NCBI RefSeq assembly: GCF_007830735.1
Contig: NZ_VLLN01000013.1
Location: forward strand, 48,001-112,000
Length of the DNA stretch: 64,000 nt
Direction: 5' to 3'
Source: Geobacter argillaceus
GTDB lineage: Bacteria; Desulfobacterota; Desulfuromonadia; Geobacterales; DSM-12255
Shown here: in pieces, positions 49,918-58,443 of the stretch
Layout: every line of letters starts with the position of its first letter
Position numbering within the stretch: the stretch's first letter is position 1
Program-made: the position numbers and the translations under genes
Notes under the pieces: generated by a model
What the model saw: the letters and a program-made list of their open reading frames with translations, nothing else
Told to the model about the DNA's origin: nothing
Databases searched by the model: none

Positions 49918-52278
49918 TTATACCAGCCCCATGGCGAAATTGAACGGCGAACTGCCTGGAAGCTCGATACCTCGGGTAAAGGCGTCCAGGATGCGGGGCC
50001 ACTGCTCGGCCGGGGTCTGCCCCAGATCGATGACGAAGGAGTTGCATCCCATCCCCTGAAGTTGCTCCCGAAAGCCGGTAAGGGCAAAGGGGGTGGTTGC
50101 GGTCACGACGGTCAGGCCGTCCCGGACCGTGACCCGGTAGCCGTCGCCACGGTCGGACAGGATCGGTGCATCGGCCTTTACCCCTTTGATGGCGATCTTG
50201 GAGGTGATGACCGGCACGCTGCCGTAGACCAGGACCCGGCGGACAATCGGAAGGTCGGCGGCCAGAAGCGTTGCCAGGTTTTCCGCATCGTCTTCGATGT
50301 ACAGGGTGACGGCAGAGGCGCCCAGTTCCTGCCAGGTCCGGATCGCCTGGCTGTTGACCGAGAAGAGCCGGTAGTCGGTGGACAGTTCACCCTCGATCCC
50401 TTTCAGGAGCGGGAAATGGCAGAGGTTGGCCGCCTCGAAACGGGAGAAGCCGCAGCTTGCCAGGTGGGCGATTGCCCCCTGGTACCAGGGAATGTCCTGC
50501 TCGAAGATGATGAACGGGAGGCGCCAGATGACCTTCCCTTCCCGGCCCTTTAGTCTGCGGAGTGCCTGGGGAAGTTGGTGCAGGTTGGCCCGGGAGACCG
50601 GCAGGCTCACGGTATCCACCCCCGGCTGATGGAGCAGGTTCAGGTCCTTTAAATGGTCGATCCTGATGGTCAGCTCCGGTCTGGCGCTGGTGCCGGCCAT
50701 CCGGCCGGGGGCCAGTGCGTCGCGTGCCTGGCGGACCCGTTCCTGCCGTTCCTTGGTTATGGCAGGCAGGATCTCATCGGCCAACCGCTGATAGAGCTCC
50801 CGCCGGATCTCCTTGAGTCGGGTCGCTGGGATCAGGAGCGGCGGGAACTCCGGCGCAGCGAGGGAACGGAGGGTGAAGCGGGTGTCGCCGGTCCGCCCTA
50901 ACTGGGCCGCTAGCACGGCGGTCATGTCGCTGGTACGGGCCGTCTCCAGGGGGCCGATGTCGAACTGCTGTTGGCTGGTGATGCCGCAGACCCGGGCATC
51001 GACAACCAGGGTCCCGTCCTGCCAGGCAACGGAGAGGTCGCAGGGGAGCTTGCCGGCCCGGATTCCTTCCAGCCGTCGCTGGCAGGCATTTTCGCTCATG
51101 GTGAAGGCGGTCTCGGAGGAGACCTTGAAGACCGCGTCTCCCACGCTACAGGGGAACGGTGCCGGAATCTCCACCCGCGTCTTTTCGGCCGTTGCCTTGA
51201 CCGACCGGCTTCCCTGAAAGAGCTCTTTGACGGTGAAGGCCTTGCCGGCCAGGTCGCTCTTCGGCTGTACCCGGATGCGATCCCCCAGATGGAGCCGGTC
51301 CCGGCTCTCGAAGAGGATGCGTCCTCCCTTGATCCCCTTTATTTCACCCAGGAACCGGCCGGTGGCTCCACGGAGGCTCGGGGTGGCGATGTCGGTCGGC
51401 TGGTGGGAGGCGAGGAACCCTTTGGTCGGTACCCGGCCGAAGGAGAGCTTGAGCAGTTCCTTGGCCTCGGCCAGGGCCGTTGGCCACTCCTTTGGTGTGG
51501 CATCCAGCACCTTGCGGTAGGCGCCGATCACGCTGGCCACGTACTCGGCCGATTTCATCCGCCCCTCGATCTTCAGGGAGCCGACTCCTGCCGCAACCAG
51601 CTGGGGAATCATGTCGATGCTGGAAAAATCGTTGGTGGAGAAGTAGTACCCTTCTTTCCCCCGATAGCGGTACTGGCGGCGGCAGGGCTGGGCGCAGCGA
51701 CCCCGGTTGCCGCTGTGGCCGCCCAGGAAGGAGGAAAAATAGCACTGGCCGGAGAAAGAAAAGCAGAGGGCGCCGTGGATGAAACATTCGATGCCGATCG
51801 GGCTGTCCCTGACGATCTCCCGGATCTCGTCCAGGTGCAGTTCGCGGGCGAGCACCACCCGCTCGAAGCCGAGTTCCGCCAGTTGCCGAACCCCCGGGGA
51901 GTTGTGGATGGTCATCTGGGTGGAGGCATGGAGGGGAATGGCGGGGAAAAACTGCCTGGCGATCCGGGCCACGGCCAGATCCTGAATGATGACCCCGTCG
52001 ACTCCCATTCCTTCCAGGGCTGCCAGGGTGTCGACCAGGAGCGGCAGCTCTTGCTCCTTGACGAGGGTGTTGATCGTGACGTAAATTTTACGTCCCTCGC
52101 CATGGGCGTAGGCGAGCATCCGCTCCATCTGGGCAAGGGAGAAGTTCTTGGCCTTGGCCCGGGCGGAAAATTCCTTCAATCCGGCGTAGACAGCGTCAGC
52201 CCCCTTTTCCATGGCAGCGAAAAAGGCTTCCAGGGAGCCGGCCGGGGCGAGCAATTCTGGCTTTTTCGTTTCAATCAT
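49918..52278 (-). CDS. U32 peptidase-family protein (RlhA-like)
   Basis: A 786-residue protein. The N-terminal U32 domain ('PELLAPAGSLEAFFAAMEKG', 'HASTQMTIHNSPGVRQLAEL') has the family signature 'ECFIHGALCFSFSGQCYFSS' and a Cys cluster 'RGRCAQPCRRQYRYRG', which in relatives may hold an Fe-S cluster. A long C-terminal extension with beta-barrel and second TIM-like parts matches the large RlhA/YdcP-type group, linked to hydroxylation of 23S rRNA rather than to proteolysis. The exact substrate here is unproven. It heads a likely operon with hslO and mscL and is divergent from the histidine-kinase gene. Confidence 0.9.
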   Translation of the reverse strand: MIETKKPELLAPAGSLEAFFAAMEKGADAVYAGLKEFSARAKAKNFSLAQMERMLAYAHGEGRKIYVTINTLVKEQELPLLVDTLAALEGMGVDGVIIQDLAVARIARQFFPAIPLHASTQMTIHNSPGVRQLAELGFERVVLARELHLDEIREIVRDSPIGIECFIHGALCFSFSGQCYFSSFLGGHSGNRGRCAQPCRRQYRYRGKEGYYFSTNDFSSIDMIPQLVAAGVGSLKIEGRMKSAEYVASVIGAYRKVLDATPKEWPTALAEAKELLKLSFGRVPTKGFLASHQPTDIATPSLRGATGRFLGEIKGIKGGRILFESRDRLHLGDRIRVQPKSDLAGKAFTVKELFQGSRSVKATAEKTRVEIPAPFPCSVGDAVFKVSSETAFTMSENACQRRLEGIRAGKLPCDLSVAWQDGTLVVDARVCGITSQQQFDIGPLETARTSDMTAVLAAQLGRTGDTRFTLRSLAAPEFPPLLIPATRLKEIRRELYQRLADEILPAITKERQERVRQARDALAPGRMAGTSARPELTIRIDHLKDLNLLHQPGVDTVSLPVSRANLHQLPQALRRLKGREGKVIWRLPFIIFEQDIPWYQGAIAHLASCGFSRFEAANLCHFPLLKGIEGELSTDYRLFSVNSQAIRTWQELGASAVTLYIEDDAENLATLLAADLPIVRRVLVYGSVPVITSKIAIKGVKADAPILSDRGDGYRVTVRDGLTVVTATTPFALTGFREQLQGMGCNSFVIDLGQTPAEQWPRILDAFTRGIELPGSSPFNFAMGLV

Positions 52279-52396
52279 TGCGCTACACTAGCCGAAGGTT
52301 TGGCACAGCGTCAATGTTTTCTGCGCTAACGCCTTGTCAGGAGTTGAGCAACTGTTAATATTTTGAAATCGTCTATTTTCTTGGTTGGGAGCACAC

Positions 52397-53848
52397 ATGG
52401 GCCAGCGGTTGCGGTTGCTGATCATCGAGGATTCCGAGGAAGATGCCCTCCTGCTCGCCCGCGAACTGAAGCGGGGAGGGTATGACATCACGTGGGAGCG
52501 GGAGGACACCCCCGAGGGGGTGCGCCATGCCCTGGCATCGAGCGAGTGGGATGCGGTCACGTCCGACTACAACATGCCCCGGTTCAACGCCCTGATCGCC
52601 CTGAGCATCCTCAAGGAGAGCGGCATCGATCTGCCGTTCATCGTCGTTTCCGGCAAGATCGGCGAAGAAACCGCTGTCGAGGCCATGAAGGCCGGTGCCC
52701 ACGACTATGTGATGAAGAACAATCTGCCGCGTTTGGTTCCGGCCATCGAGCGGGAGATCCGGGAGGCCGAGGAGCGGCGGAAGCGGCGGGAGGCCGAGGT
52801 TGCCCTCCAGACCCAGTTCAACCAGTTCAGCACCATCTTTGATTCCATGAACGCCGTGATTTACGTTGCCGACTTGGAGAGCTACGAACTCCTCTATATG
52901 AATAAGTTCGGTGAGAGCCTCTTTGGAAACTGGCTCGGCAAGCCATGCTATATGGTCATGCAGGCGGGGGTGACCGGACCGTGCGCCGTCTGTTCCAACG
53001 AGCGCCTGGTAAAGGATGGGGTACCGCAGCCGCCGGTGATCAACGAATTCCGGAACACGGCCACCGGTGCCTGGTACCAGGGGATCGACCGGGCGATCCG
53101 CTGGACCGACGGCCGGCTGGTCAGGATGCAGATCGCGGTCGACATCACCGAGAGGAAAGAGGGCGAACGGCTGAAGGACGAGATGATCTCCGCCGTCAGC
53201 CACGAGATGCGCACCCCCTTGACCGCCATGCTCGGCTTTCTGGAATACCTGATGGATAACCCGGTGGAGCATGATCAGCTCATCAGCTCCCTGGAGACTA
53301 TCCATAAGGAAACCGTCCGGCTCGGTGTGCTGATCGACAACTTCCTCGACCTGCAGACCATGAAGGAGCGGGTGAGTCTCCGGGAAGTGGGGCCGGTGTC
53401 GATTCACCCCCTGCTCACCGAAGTGGCCAAGCTCTTTGCCGGGGATCAGCGGCGCCACCGGATCACGCTTACCTGCCCGACTGATCTGCCGACGGTGAGA
53501 GGTGACGAGAACCGCATCCACCAAGTGCTGACCAACCTCCTCTCCAATGCCTGCAAGTATTCTCCGCACGGGTCACGGATCGAGGTCGGGGCCAGGGCCT
53601 CGGCTGATGAACTGCTCATCTGGGTAAGGGACGAGGGGATGGGGGTGCCCGAGGAGGCGAGGGATAAGGTTTTCGACAAGTTCTACCGGGTGGACAATTC
53701 GGACAGCCGAAGAATAGGGGGGACCGGCCTTGGCCTGGCCCTGGTCAAGGAGATCGTCGAGGCCCACGGCGGAAGGGTCTGGGTGGACAGCTCTCCCGGC
53801 GGCGGCAGTATCTTCTGGGTTTCCCTGCCGCTGGCAGCGACGGGTTAA
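52397..53848 (+). CDS. Receiver-PAS-histidine kinase
   Basis: A 483-residue soluble hybrid kinase. The start at 52397 (ATG, GGGAG upstream) is preferred over TTG 52385. Order: receiver domain (5-120) with acidic 'IIEDSEED' and phospho-acceptor Asp in 'TSDYNMP'; PAS domain (about 150-255) with four Cys including 'GKPCYMV' and 'GPCAVC'; HisKA with 'SHEMRTPLTAML' near residue 268; and HATPase with 'NLLSNACKYSP', 'DEGMGVP' and 'GGTGLGLALV'. A receiver at the N-terminus means it takes a phosphate from another kinase or acts as a phosphorelay element. The Cys-rich PAS may sense redox state. No regulator gene is adjacent. Confidence 0.93.
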   Translation: MGQRLRLLIIEDSEEDALLLARELKRGGYDITWEREDTPEGVRHALASSEWDAVTSDYNMPRFNALIALSILKESGIDLPFIVVSGKIGEETAVEAMKAGAHDYVMKNNLPRLVPAIEREIREAEERRKRREAEVALQTQFNQFSTIFDSMNAVIYVADLESYELLYMNKFGESLFGNWLGKPCYMVMQAGVTGPCAVCSNERLVKDGVPQPPVINEFRNTATGAWYQGIDRAIRWTDGRLVRMQIAVDITERKEGERLKDEMISAVSHEMRTPLTAMLGFLEYLMDNPVEHDQLISSLETIHKETVRLGVLIDNFLDLQTMKERVSLREVGPVSIHPLLTEVAKLFAGDQRRHRITLTCPTDLPTVRGDENRIHQVLTNLLSNACKYSPHGSRIEVGARASADELLIWVRDEGMGVPEEARDKVFDKFYRVDNSDSRRIGGTGLGLALVKEIVEAHGGRVWVDSSPGGGSIFWVSLPLAATG

Positions 53849-54059
53849 GGGTCTGCCGGCGCCGGGTCGAGAATCAGGTAGTCGGTTTCGTTACCGGTCA
53901 CCGTTTCCCTGGTGAGGTCGTTCAGTTCGGGGAGGACTACCCTGCTCGTATAGCGGCTTTCTCGGGCGATCTGTTCCGGTATCCCCTGCCGCAGCGTGGC
54001 TGCATGCGACGATGAGCAGGCAGATAACGCGGCATATCGCCCGCTGTCAGTTCCCCATG
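53849..54059. other. Intergenic stretch with possible degraded coding remnant
   Basis: No intact gene is present. On the minus strand a frame of about 50 codons ending at 53847-53849 reads protein-like ('GIPEQIARESRYTSRVVLPE', 'LNDLTRETVTGNETDYLIL') but has no start. A second frame upstream resembles a lipoprotein signal ('ICLLIVACSHAAAG'). Together they could be one small lipoprotein gene broken by a frameshift, downstream of the secreted-protein gene. Support is weak. Confidence 0.25.
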
Positions 54060-54545
54060 CTAGTGATGATGGGTACTCTTTCTGGTGCCGGATGAACGTT
54101 TTTTCTTGGTGGCTCCGGACAGGGAGAGGATGTCACTCCGGGAGATCTGCCACGTGTCTCCTTTCCGAATCAGTGTGAAGCTTCGGGTCTGGTGGGTGGT
54201 GTTGCCGGTCCCCTCCAGTCCTACCTTGCCGTAGATAGTGGCCATAGTGTCGCTCACGATGGATATCTCGGCGTCCTGCAGCTTCTCCCAGCAGCAGGCC
54301 GGCTTCCTGGGGGCCTCGGCGAGACGCTTCGTGAACGCCTCCTTGCTTTCCCGGCCGCCGGTGGTCCTGCGGTAGAGGGCAGTGTAGTTCCCTTCCCGCC
54401 AGAGATCGAGGATCTCTTCGAACTGACGCCGGACTTCGGCCTTCAGCTCTTCTTCGCTCTGGTACAGGGTTTTGGCCGGTGCCGAAGCCGGAATGCCGGT
54501 AACGATCAGGAACAGGGCCGTCAGAAGCAGGAGTAGTCGGCGCAT
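54060..54545 (-). CDS. Small secreted protein, SnoaL/NTF2-like character
   Basis: A 161-residue protein. ATG 54545 is preceded by AAGGAGG. The signal peptide is 'RRLLLLLTALFLIVTGIPAS' and then APAKT. The mature part begins with a helix ('EELKAEVRRQFEEILDLWRE'), then 'GNYTALYRRTTGGRESKEAF' and strands ending in 'GDTWQISRSDILSLSGATKK', a layout like cone-shaped NTF2/SnoaL folds. The tail is Lys/Arg/Ser/His-rich and ends in three His. Function unknown. It is downstream of aroF on the same strand, after about 70 nt. Confidence 0.7.
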   Translation of the reverse strand: MRRLLLLLTALFLIVTGIPASAPAKTLYQSEEELKAEVRRQFEEILDLWREGNYTALYRRTTGGRESKEAFTKRLAEAPRKPACCWEKLQDAEISIVSDTMATIYGKVGLEGTGNTTHQTRSFTLIRKGDTWQISRSDILSLSGATKKKRSSGTRKSTHHH

Positions 54546-54613
54546 CAATGCCTCCTTGATGTGAGATGTTCTTAATCGTAACGGACAGAAGCCGACTCGG
54601 CAACCGGCTTTTT

Positions 54614-55633
54614 TTAAACGGTCCGGTCGACCGCCGCTGCCACCTGCCTGATCCTGGTCATGAGGGCGGTGAACTTGGTCGGCTTGAGGGACTGAGGGCC
54701 GTCGGAGGAGGCGTGCTCCGGGTCGGGGTGGACCTCGATTATCAGGCCATCAGCGCCGGCTGCCACGGCTGCCAGGGCCATGGGGGCCACGTAGTGGTAG
54801 TTGCCGGTACCGTGGGACGGGTCGGCAATGACCGGCAGGTGGGTTTTCCCCTTGAGGACCGGGATGGCCGACAGGTCCAGGGTGTTGCGGGTGGCGGTTT
54901 CGAAGGTTCTGATCCCCCGCTCGCAGAGGATGACCGACTGGTTTCCCTCGGCCAGGATGTACTCGGCACTCATCAGGAACTCCTGGATGGTCATGGACAT
55001 CCCCCGCTTGAGCAGGACCGGTTTTCGTATCTGGCCGACCTTTTTCAGCAGGGCGAAGTTCTGGGCGTTGCGGGCGCCGATCTGCAGGATATCGCTGTAC
55101 TCTGCCACCAGCTCGACGGTTTCGGGGTTGATGACCTCGGTTACCACCGGGAGGCCGGTTTCCCCGCGGGCCTTGGCCAGCAGCTTCAGCCCTTCCTCCT
55201 CCATCCCCTGGAACGAGTAGGGAGAGGTGCGGGGCTTGAAGGCGCCCCCCCGCAGGACCTGGGCACCTGCCGCCTTCACGTCGTGGGCCGTGGCGATGAT
55301 CTGCTCCTCGCTCTCCACGGAGCAGGGGCCGGCCATGACGATGATCTCGGGGCCGCCGATGCTGACCGTGTCGCTGATCCTGATCACGCTTGCTTCTCTT
55401 TTGACCTCTTTGGAGGCGAGTTTGTACGGCTGGAGTATAGGCACCACGCTTTCCACGCCATGCATCGATTCGATGGTCTGGAGAATCAGCTTGCCGCGCT
55501 CGTCGCCTACAGCGCCGATGACGTCCCTGGTGGTCCCGTGGATGACATGGGGCTTGTATCCCAGCTCTTTAATCCGCTTGAGCACCTCTTCTTTGTCCCG
55601 TTTGGCGGCTCCTGCTTTCATGACGATGATCAT
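54614..55633 (-). CDS. aroF: 3-deoxy-7-phosphoheptulonate synthase (DAHP synthase, type I-beta)
   Basis: A 339-residue enzyme for the first step of aromatic amino-acid biosynthesis: phosphoenolpyruvate plus erythrose 4-phosphate gives DAHP. An N-terminal ferredoxin-like regulatory domain (residues 1-70, '[20 protein letters not shown]') is followed by the TIM barrel with '[14 protein letters not shown]', '[16 protein letters not shown]', '[13 protein letters not shown]' and '[16 protein letters not shown]', which bind substrate and metal. This is the Thermotoga-like I-beta architecture, usually feedback-inhibited through the N-terminal domain. It is preceded by an aromatic leader peptide and terminator, so transcription also appears to be controlled. 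GGGAGAG lies before the ATG. Confidence 0.96.
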   Translation of the reverse strand: MIIVMKAGAAKRDKEEVLKRIKELGYKPHVIHGTTRDVIGAVGDERGKLILQTIESMHGVESVVPILQPYKLASKEVKREASVIRISDTVSIGGPEIIVMAGPCSVESEEQIIATAHDVKAAGAQVLRGGAFKPRTSPYSFQGMEEEGLKLLAKARGETGLPVVTEVINPETVELVAEYSDILQIGARNAQNFALLKKVGQIRKPVLLKRGMSMTIQEFLMSAEYILAEGNQSVILCERGIRTFETATRNTLDLSAIPVLKGKTHLPVIADPSHGTGNYHYVAPMALAAVAAGADGLIIEVHPDPEHASSDGPQSLKPTKFTALMTRIRQVAAAVDRTV

Positions 55634-55659
55634 TCCTCTCTCCCTTTCCTGAAAATACG

Positions 55660-55691
55660 AAGGCCGGTGGACTGTGAGGGTCCCCGGCCTT
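55660..55691 (-). promoter_or_regulatory. Second hairpin of aroF leader region
   Basis: AAGGCCGG pairs with CCGGCCTT, extended past a bulge by GGA/TCC, between the attenuator terminator and the aroF ribosome binding site. On the minus strand it is followed by a short T-rich stretch (TATTTTC). Its loop side shares the word CACAGTCC with the terminator hairpin, so the two could have alternative pairings. Confidence 0.5.
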
Positions 55692-55711
55692 TATTTTTCG
55701 ATCATGCAAAG

Positions 55712-55748
55712 AAAAACGCCGAGGACTGTGTCGTCTACCCTCGGCGTT
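55712..55748 (-). terminator. Attenuator terminator of aroF
   Basis: A 10-bp stem (AACGCCGAGG with CCTCGGCGTT) with a 14-nt loop is followed by TTTTT on the minus strand. It lies 35 nt beyond the leader-peptide stop and 80 nt before aroF, where a leader attenuator should be. Confidence 0.82.
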
Positions 55749-55783
55749 CGGTGTGTGGTTGTCAGCTCTCGCTCAGACCAAAC

Positions 55784-55864
55784 TTAACCCCGGGGAGACG
55801 GCCCAAAATAAAAGCCGTACCAAAAGGAAAAGCCGGTAAAAGTAAAGAAGCCTTTAAGATTCAT
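55784..55864 (-). CDS. Aromatic leader peptide of aroF (attenuation)
   Basis: A 26-codon minus-strand ORF in which 10 residues are aromatic: Phe at 6, 7, 9, 12, 14, 18 and 20, Trp at 15, Tyr at 16 and 19. It begins MNLKGFF, has FSFWYGFYF in the middle and ends in GPSPRG before TAA. An in-frame ATG three codons earlier (55873) is an alternative start. Neither start has a strong Shine-Dalgarno sequence. It is followed by an intrinsic terminator and then by aroF. The arrangement is that of PheL/TrpL-type leaders: stalling at scarce aminoacyl-tRNA would prevent the terminator and switch aroF on. The content is far from what chance would give in a GC-rich genome. Confidence 0.82.
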   Translation of the reverse strand: MNLKGFFTFTGFSFWYGFYFGPSPRG

Positions 55865-55922
55865 GGTTGCCATTGATGCATGATTAGATGAGGTCTGTCA
55901 AGAAAAAGTTGGTGGACAAGTG

Positions 55923-56780
55923 TCAATTGTCAGCCGTGAGAGCTGCCTTGCCCTTCTCGTAGGTATCCCGGTACTCGGCATAGTTCTCTTCGACCTGCTC
56001 GGGACTCAGGCCGAGGAGCCGGGCCGGTTTGCTGCCGGCCAGATCCAGATGTTCCAGCGGTTCGCGGTCGCCGATGCCGAGGCGGTGGCAGAAGAGATCG
56101 GCAAGCGACACGACGGAACTGAGCTGGATCAGGTAGTGGTCGGTCTCCGGTGGAAAGTCGAGCCGGTGATGGTAGAGGATGGCGGTGACAAGGCTCTCCG
56201 GGAAGTTCCATTTTTTTACCACCATGGCTCCCACGTCGTCATGCCGGAAGGTGAAGGCGCTTTCTTCAGCTTCCTCGAAGAAAATACCCTCATTGTAGCA
56301 GCGCTGCATGACGATCTGGAACTTGTTCGGATCCAGGCTGTTCATGATGGTTTTGCCGATGTCATGGAGGAGGCCGGCCAGGAATGCCTCTTCCGGATTT
56401 GCCTTGCGGGTGGCGGTGGCAATGATCCGGCTGGCCAGTGCGGCGCCGAGGGAATGGTCCCAGAGCATCTTTTCGGTCAGGCCGAACGGTTTGTAAACCT
56501 CCTTGACCGAGGCCGCGACCACCAGGCTCCTGAGGGTGTTGAACCCGAGGACCACGATCGCCCCGGAGATGGTCTGGATCTGCCGTTGACAGCCGTAAAA
56601 GGCCGAGTTGGCAATTTTCAGGACCCGTGCTGCCACGGCCGGATCGGTGGTGACCACCTTGGCGATATCGTCAACGGTGATGCTGTCCATCTCGATCATC
56701 TGCATCACCTTGGTGGCAACGATCGGGATGGTTGGCAGATCGCCGGCGGCCATAATGGCCATTTCAAGTTCCTTGTTCAT
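55923..56780 (-). CDS. HDOD-domain signalling protein
   Basis: A 285-residue soluble protein. The HDOD domain covers nearly the whole chain: 'LEMAIMAAGDLPTIPIVATK', 'VTTDPAVAARVLKIANSAFY', 'ISGAIVVLGFNTLRSLVVAA' and 'AFLAGLLHDIGKTIMNSL', with 'HHRLDFPPETDH' near the end. 'HDIGK' recalls the HD phosphodiesterase core, but full HD catalysis is not expected in this family. HDOD proteins act in signalling, often with cyclic di-GMP or motility. The ATG at 56780 is favoured: the upstream extension would cover the promoter, although GGAGGGG is about 13 nt away. It is divergent from engB. Confidence 0.88.
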   Translation of the reverse strand: MNKELEMAIMAAGDLPTIPIVATKVMQMIEMDSITVDDIAKVVTTDPAVAARVLKIANSAFYGCQRQIQTISGAIVVLGFNTLRSLVVAASVKEVYKPFGLTEKMLWDHSLGAALASRIIATATRKANPEEAFLAGLLHDIGKTIMNSLDPNKFQIVMQRCYNEGIFFEEAEESAFTFRHDDVGAMVVKKWNFPESLVTAILYHHRLDFPPETDHYLIQLSSVVSLADLFCHRLGIGDREPLEHLDLAGSKPARLLGLSPEQVEENYAEYRDTYEKGKAALTADN

Positions 56781-56828
56781 GGGTGCTTCAAGCCCCTCCG
56801 CTCCCTGTCCGAACTCTGTTTCGACTAA

Positions 56829-56856
56829 ACTATAGCAGACGAAAAGATGGCTGCAA
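56829..56856 (-). promoter_or_regulatory. Sigma-70-type promoter of HDOD gene
   Basis: On the minus strand TTGCAG, 16 nt, TATAGT stand about 50 nt before the HDOD ATG in the divergent intergenic region. A TATACT at 56888-56893 on the plus strand is the likely -10 element for engB, with only a weak -35 element. Confidence 0.55.
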
Positions 56857-56923
56857 AAATTTTTTTCATTTTCAGCCGGATAGTCGCTATACTGCATGCC
56901 CATTACAGGAGGAGTAACCGAAC

Positions 56924-57562
56924 ATGCTGGTCAAGAACGTCGAGTTCGTGAAGAGCGCCACCAAACCGAAGGAGTATCCGGTTACGGACCAGCCGGAGAT
57001 CGCCTTTGCCGGCCGTTCCAATGTGGGGAAGTCGTCCCTGATCAATGTCCTGGTGAACCGCAAGAGCCTGGTCCGCACCAGCAATACCCCTGGACGGACC
57101 CAGTTGATCAACTTTTTCGAGGTCAACGCTACCTTCAGTCTGGTGGACCTCCCCGGTTACGGTTTTGCCAAGGTTCCGCTGGCGGTCAAGCGTCAGTGGG
57201 GGCCTATGATGGAAACCTATCTTGCCAGCCGGACCAACCTCCGTGGGGTGGTGCTGATCCTGGATATCCGCCGGATACCGACGGACGAGGATCGGCAGAT
57301 GCTGGCCTGGTTGGGACGGTACGGCATTCCGGCAGTCCTGGTGGTAACCAAGTGCGATAAGGTTTCCAAGAACGAGAAGGCCAAGCAGGCCGACATAATC
57401 GCCCGGACCCTTGGGGTCGCCAAGGAATCGCTCGCGTTCTTTTCCGCCCTGTCGAAGGATGGTCGTGATGCTGTCTGGGAGAGGATTGAGGCGCTTCTGG
57501 GCGGGATAGCGGCGCTTGGAGCCGGCGACAATCTGTTTGACAATAGCGGGGGGGTCTGTTAA
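56924..57562 (+). CDS. engB: Ribosome biogenesis GTP-binding protein EngB/YsxC
   Basis: A 212-residue essential-type GTPase for 50S ribosome assembly. The G motifs are complete: G1 'GRSNVGKSS', G2 around '[14 protein letters not shown]', G3 'DLPGYGF', G4 'VVTKCDK' and G5 'FFSALSKDG'. AGGAGG lies 11 nt before the ATG. It ends about 30 nt before the cobalamin riboswitch and no terminator separates them, so the riboswitch may lie within a longer transcript. Confidence 0.95.
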   Translation: MLVKNVEFVKSATKPKEYPVTDQPEIAFAGRSNVGKSSLINVLVNRKSLVRTSNTPGRTQLINFFEVNATFSLVDLPGYGFAKVPLAVKRQWGPMMETYLASRTNLRGVVLILDIRRIPTDEDRQMLAWLGRYGIPAVLVVTKCDKVSKNEKAKQADIIARTLGVAKESLAFFSALSKDGRDAVWERIEALLGGIAALGAGDNLFDNSGGVC

Positions 57563-57589
57563 AAACATCCCTACAATCGAATAGATATT

Positions 57590-57752
57590 TGTCCAGGTGC
57601 TTCCGCTACGCGGAGGCTAATAGGGAAGGGGGCGCGATTCCCCCACTGTCCCGCAACTGTGAACGGTGATGAACGCCGCACGATGCCACTGAGTTTTTTC
57701 GGGAAGGCGCGGCTAGTAAAGTGACCCGTAAGTCAGGAGACCTGCCTGTACA
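57590..57752 (+). promoter_or_regulatory. Cobalamin (AdoCbl) riboswitch
   Basis: It contains the family's conserved pieces in order: CAGGTGC, then GCTAATAGGGAA, GCGATTCCCCCACTGTCCC with GCAACTGTGA, GCCACTG, GGGAAGGCGCGG, and the 3' box AGTCAGGAGACCTGCC. This covers the P1 to P6 core including the B12 box. It precedes cobU-cobT-cobS-cobC-cobB and the ThiC-family gene. It should switch them off when adenosylcobalamin is plentiful, through the terminator just downstream. Confidence 0.95.
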
Positions 57753-57809
57753 AAGAGAAATGTTAGGACCTCCGCGGAAGAGGGGCCGGCAGGTAGTGTT
57801 CACGTTCTT

Positions 57810-57847
57810 ACCCCCGTTTCTTTCCTGAGAGGCGGGGGTTTCGTTTT
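57810..57847 (+). terminator. Expression-platform terminator of cobalamin riboswitch
   Basis: ACCCCCG pairs with CGGGGGT and is followed by TTTCGTTTTT, 16 nt before the cobU ATG. Distance from the aptamer is about 60 nt, suitable for a transcriptional riboswitch. The region between aptamer and stem could form the antiterminator. Confidence 0.85.
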
Positions 57848-57863
57848 TCAGGGGAGTTCTGTT

Positions 57864-58385
57864 ATGGCGAAGGTCCTTTTCATCACCGGCGGTGCCCGGA
57901 GCGGCAAGAGCCGGCTGGCCGAGGCCAAAGCCGGGGAGTTCGGCACTCCCCTCTGCTATCTCGCTACCGGCCGGGCCGGGGACGGGGAGATGGCGGACCG
58001 GATCGCCAGGCACCAGGCCAGGCGCGGCCCCGAGTGGCAGACCCTGGAGGAGCCGCTCCAACTCCTGGAGGCGATCCGCGGCCACGACGGCTATTTTGCA
58101 GCCATGCTCCTGGATTGCGTCACCCTCTGGCTCAGCAACCTGCTCTTCCATTACGACAATCCCGACCGGGTGCTGGACGAGGTGAGGGCCCTTTCCGGTG
58201 CGTTCAAAGAGGTGCAGACCCCCCTGGTCATCGTCAGCAACGAAGTGGGGATGGGGATCGTGCCGGAAAACCAGTTGGCCAGAGCCTTCCGGGACTTGGC
58301 GGGCGAGGCCAACGAACTGATCGCGGCTGCGGCGGACGAGGTGTACGTGACCTTTTCCGGCCTGCCGCTGAAGCTGAAGGGGTAA
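57864..58385 (+). CDS. cobU: Adenosylcobinamide kinase / phosphate guanylyltransferase
   Basis: A 173-residue bifunctional enzyme that phosphorylates adenosylcobinamide and then attaches GMP. The P-loop 'ITGGARSGKSRLAE' and the segment 'CYLATGRAGDGEMADRIARH', which carries the guanylylated His, are present; so are 'LLDCVTLWLSNLL' and 'VSNEVGMGIVPENQLAR'. The ATG has GGGGAG upstream. It is the first gene under the cobalamin riboswitch and is followed after 60 nt by cobT. Confidence 0.95.
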   Translation: MAKVLFITGGARSGKSRLAEAKAGEFGTPLCYLATGRAGDGEMADRIARHQARRGPEWQTLEEPLQLLEAIRGHDGYFAAMLLDCVTLWLSNLLFHYDNPDRVLDEVRALSGAFKEVQTPLVIVSNEVGMGIVPENQLARAFRDLAGEANELIAAAADEVYVTFSGLPLKLKG

Positions 58386-58443
58386 CGTGTGAGGAGTAAG
58401 GGGTGAAGAGCGAACAATTGGACGTCATGGAGGGGTACCGACA

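Noticed and set aside
55660..55691. A plus-strand terminator at the second aroF-leader hairpin
   Set aside because: The plus-strand side does have a T-rich run (TTTATTTTT), but no plus-strand gene ends nearby. The hairpin is more easily read as part of the minus-strand leader.
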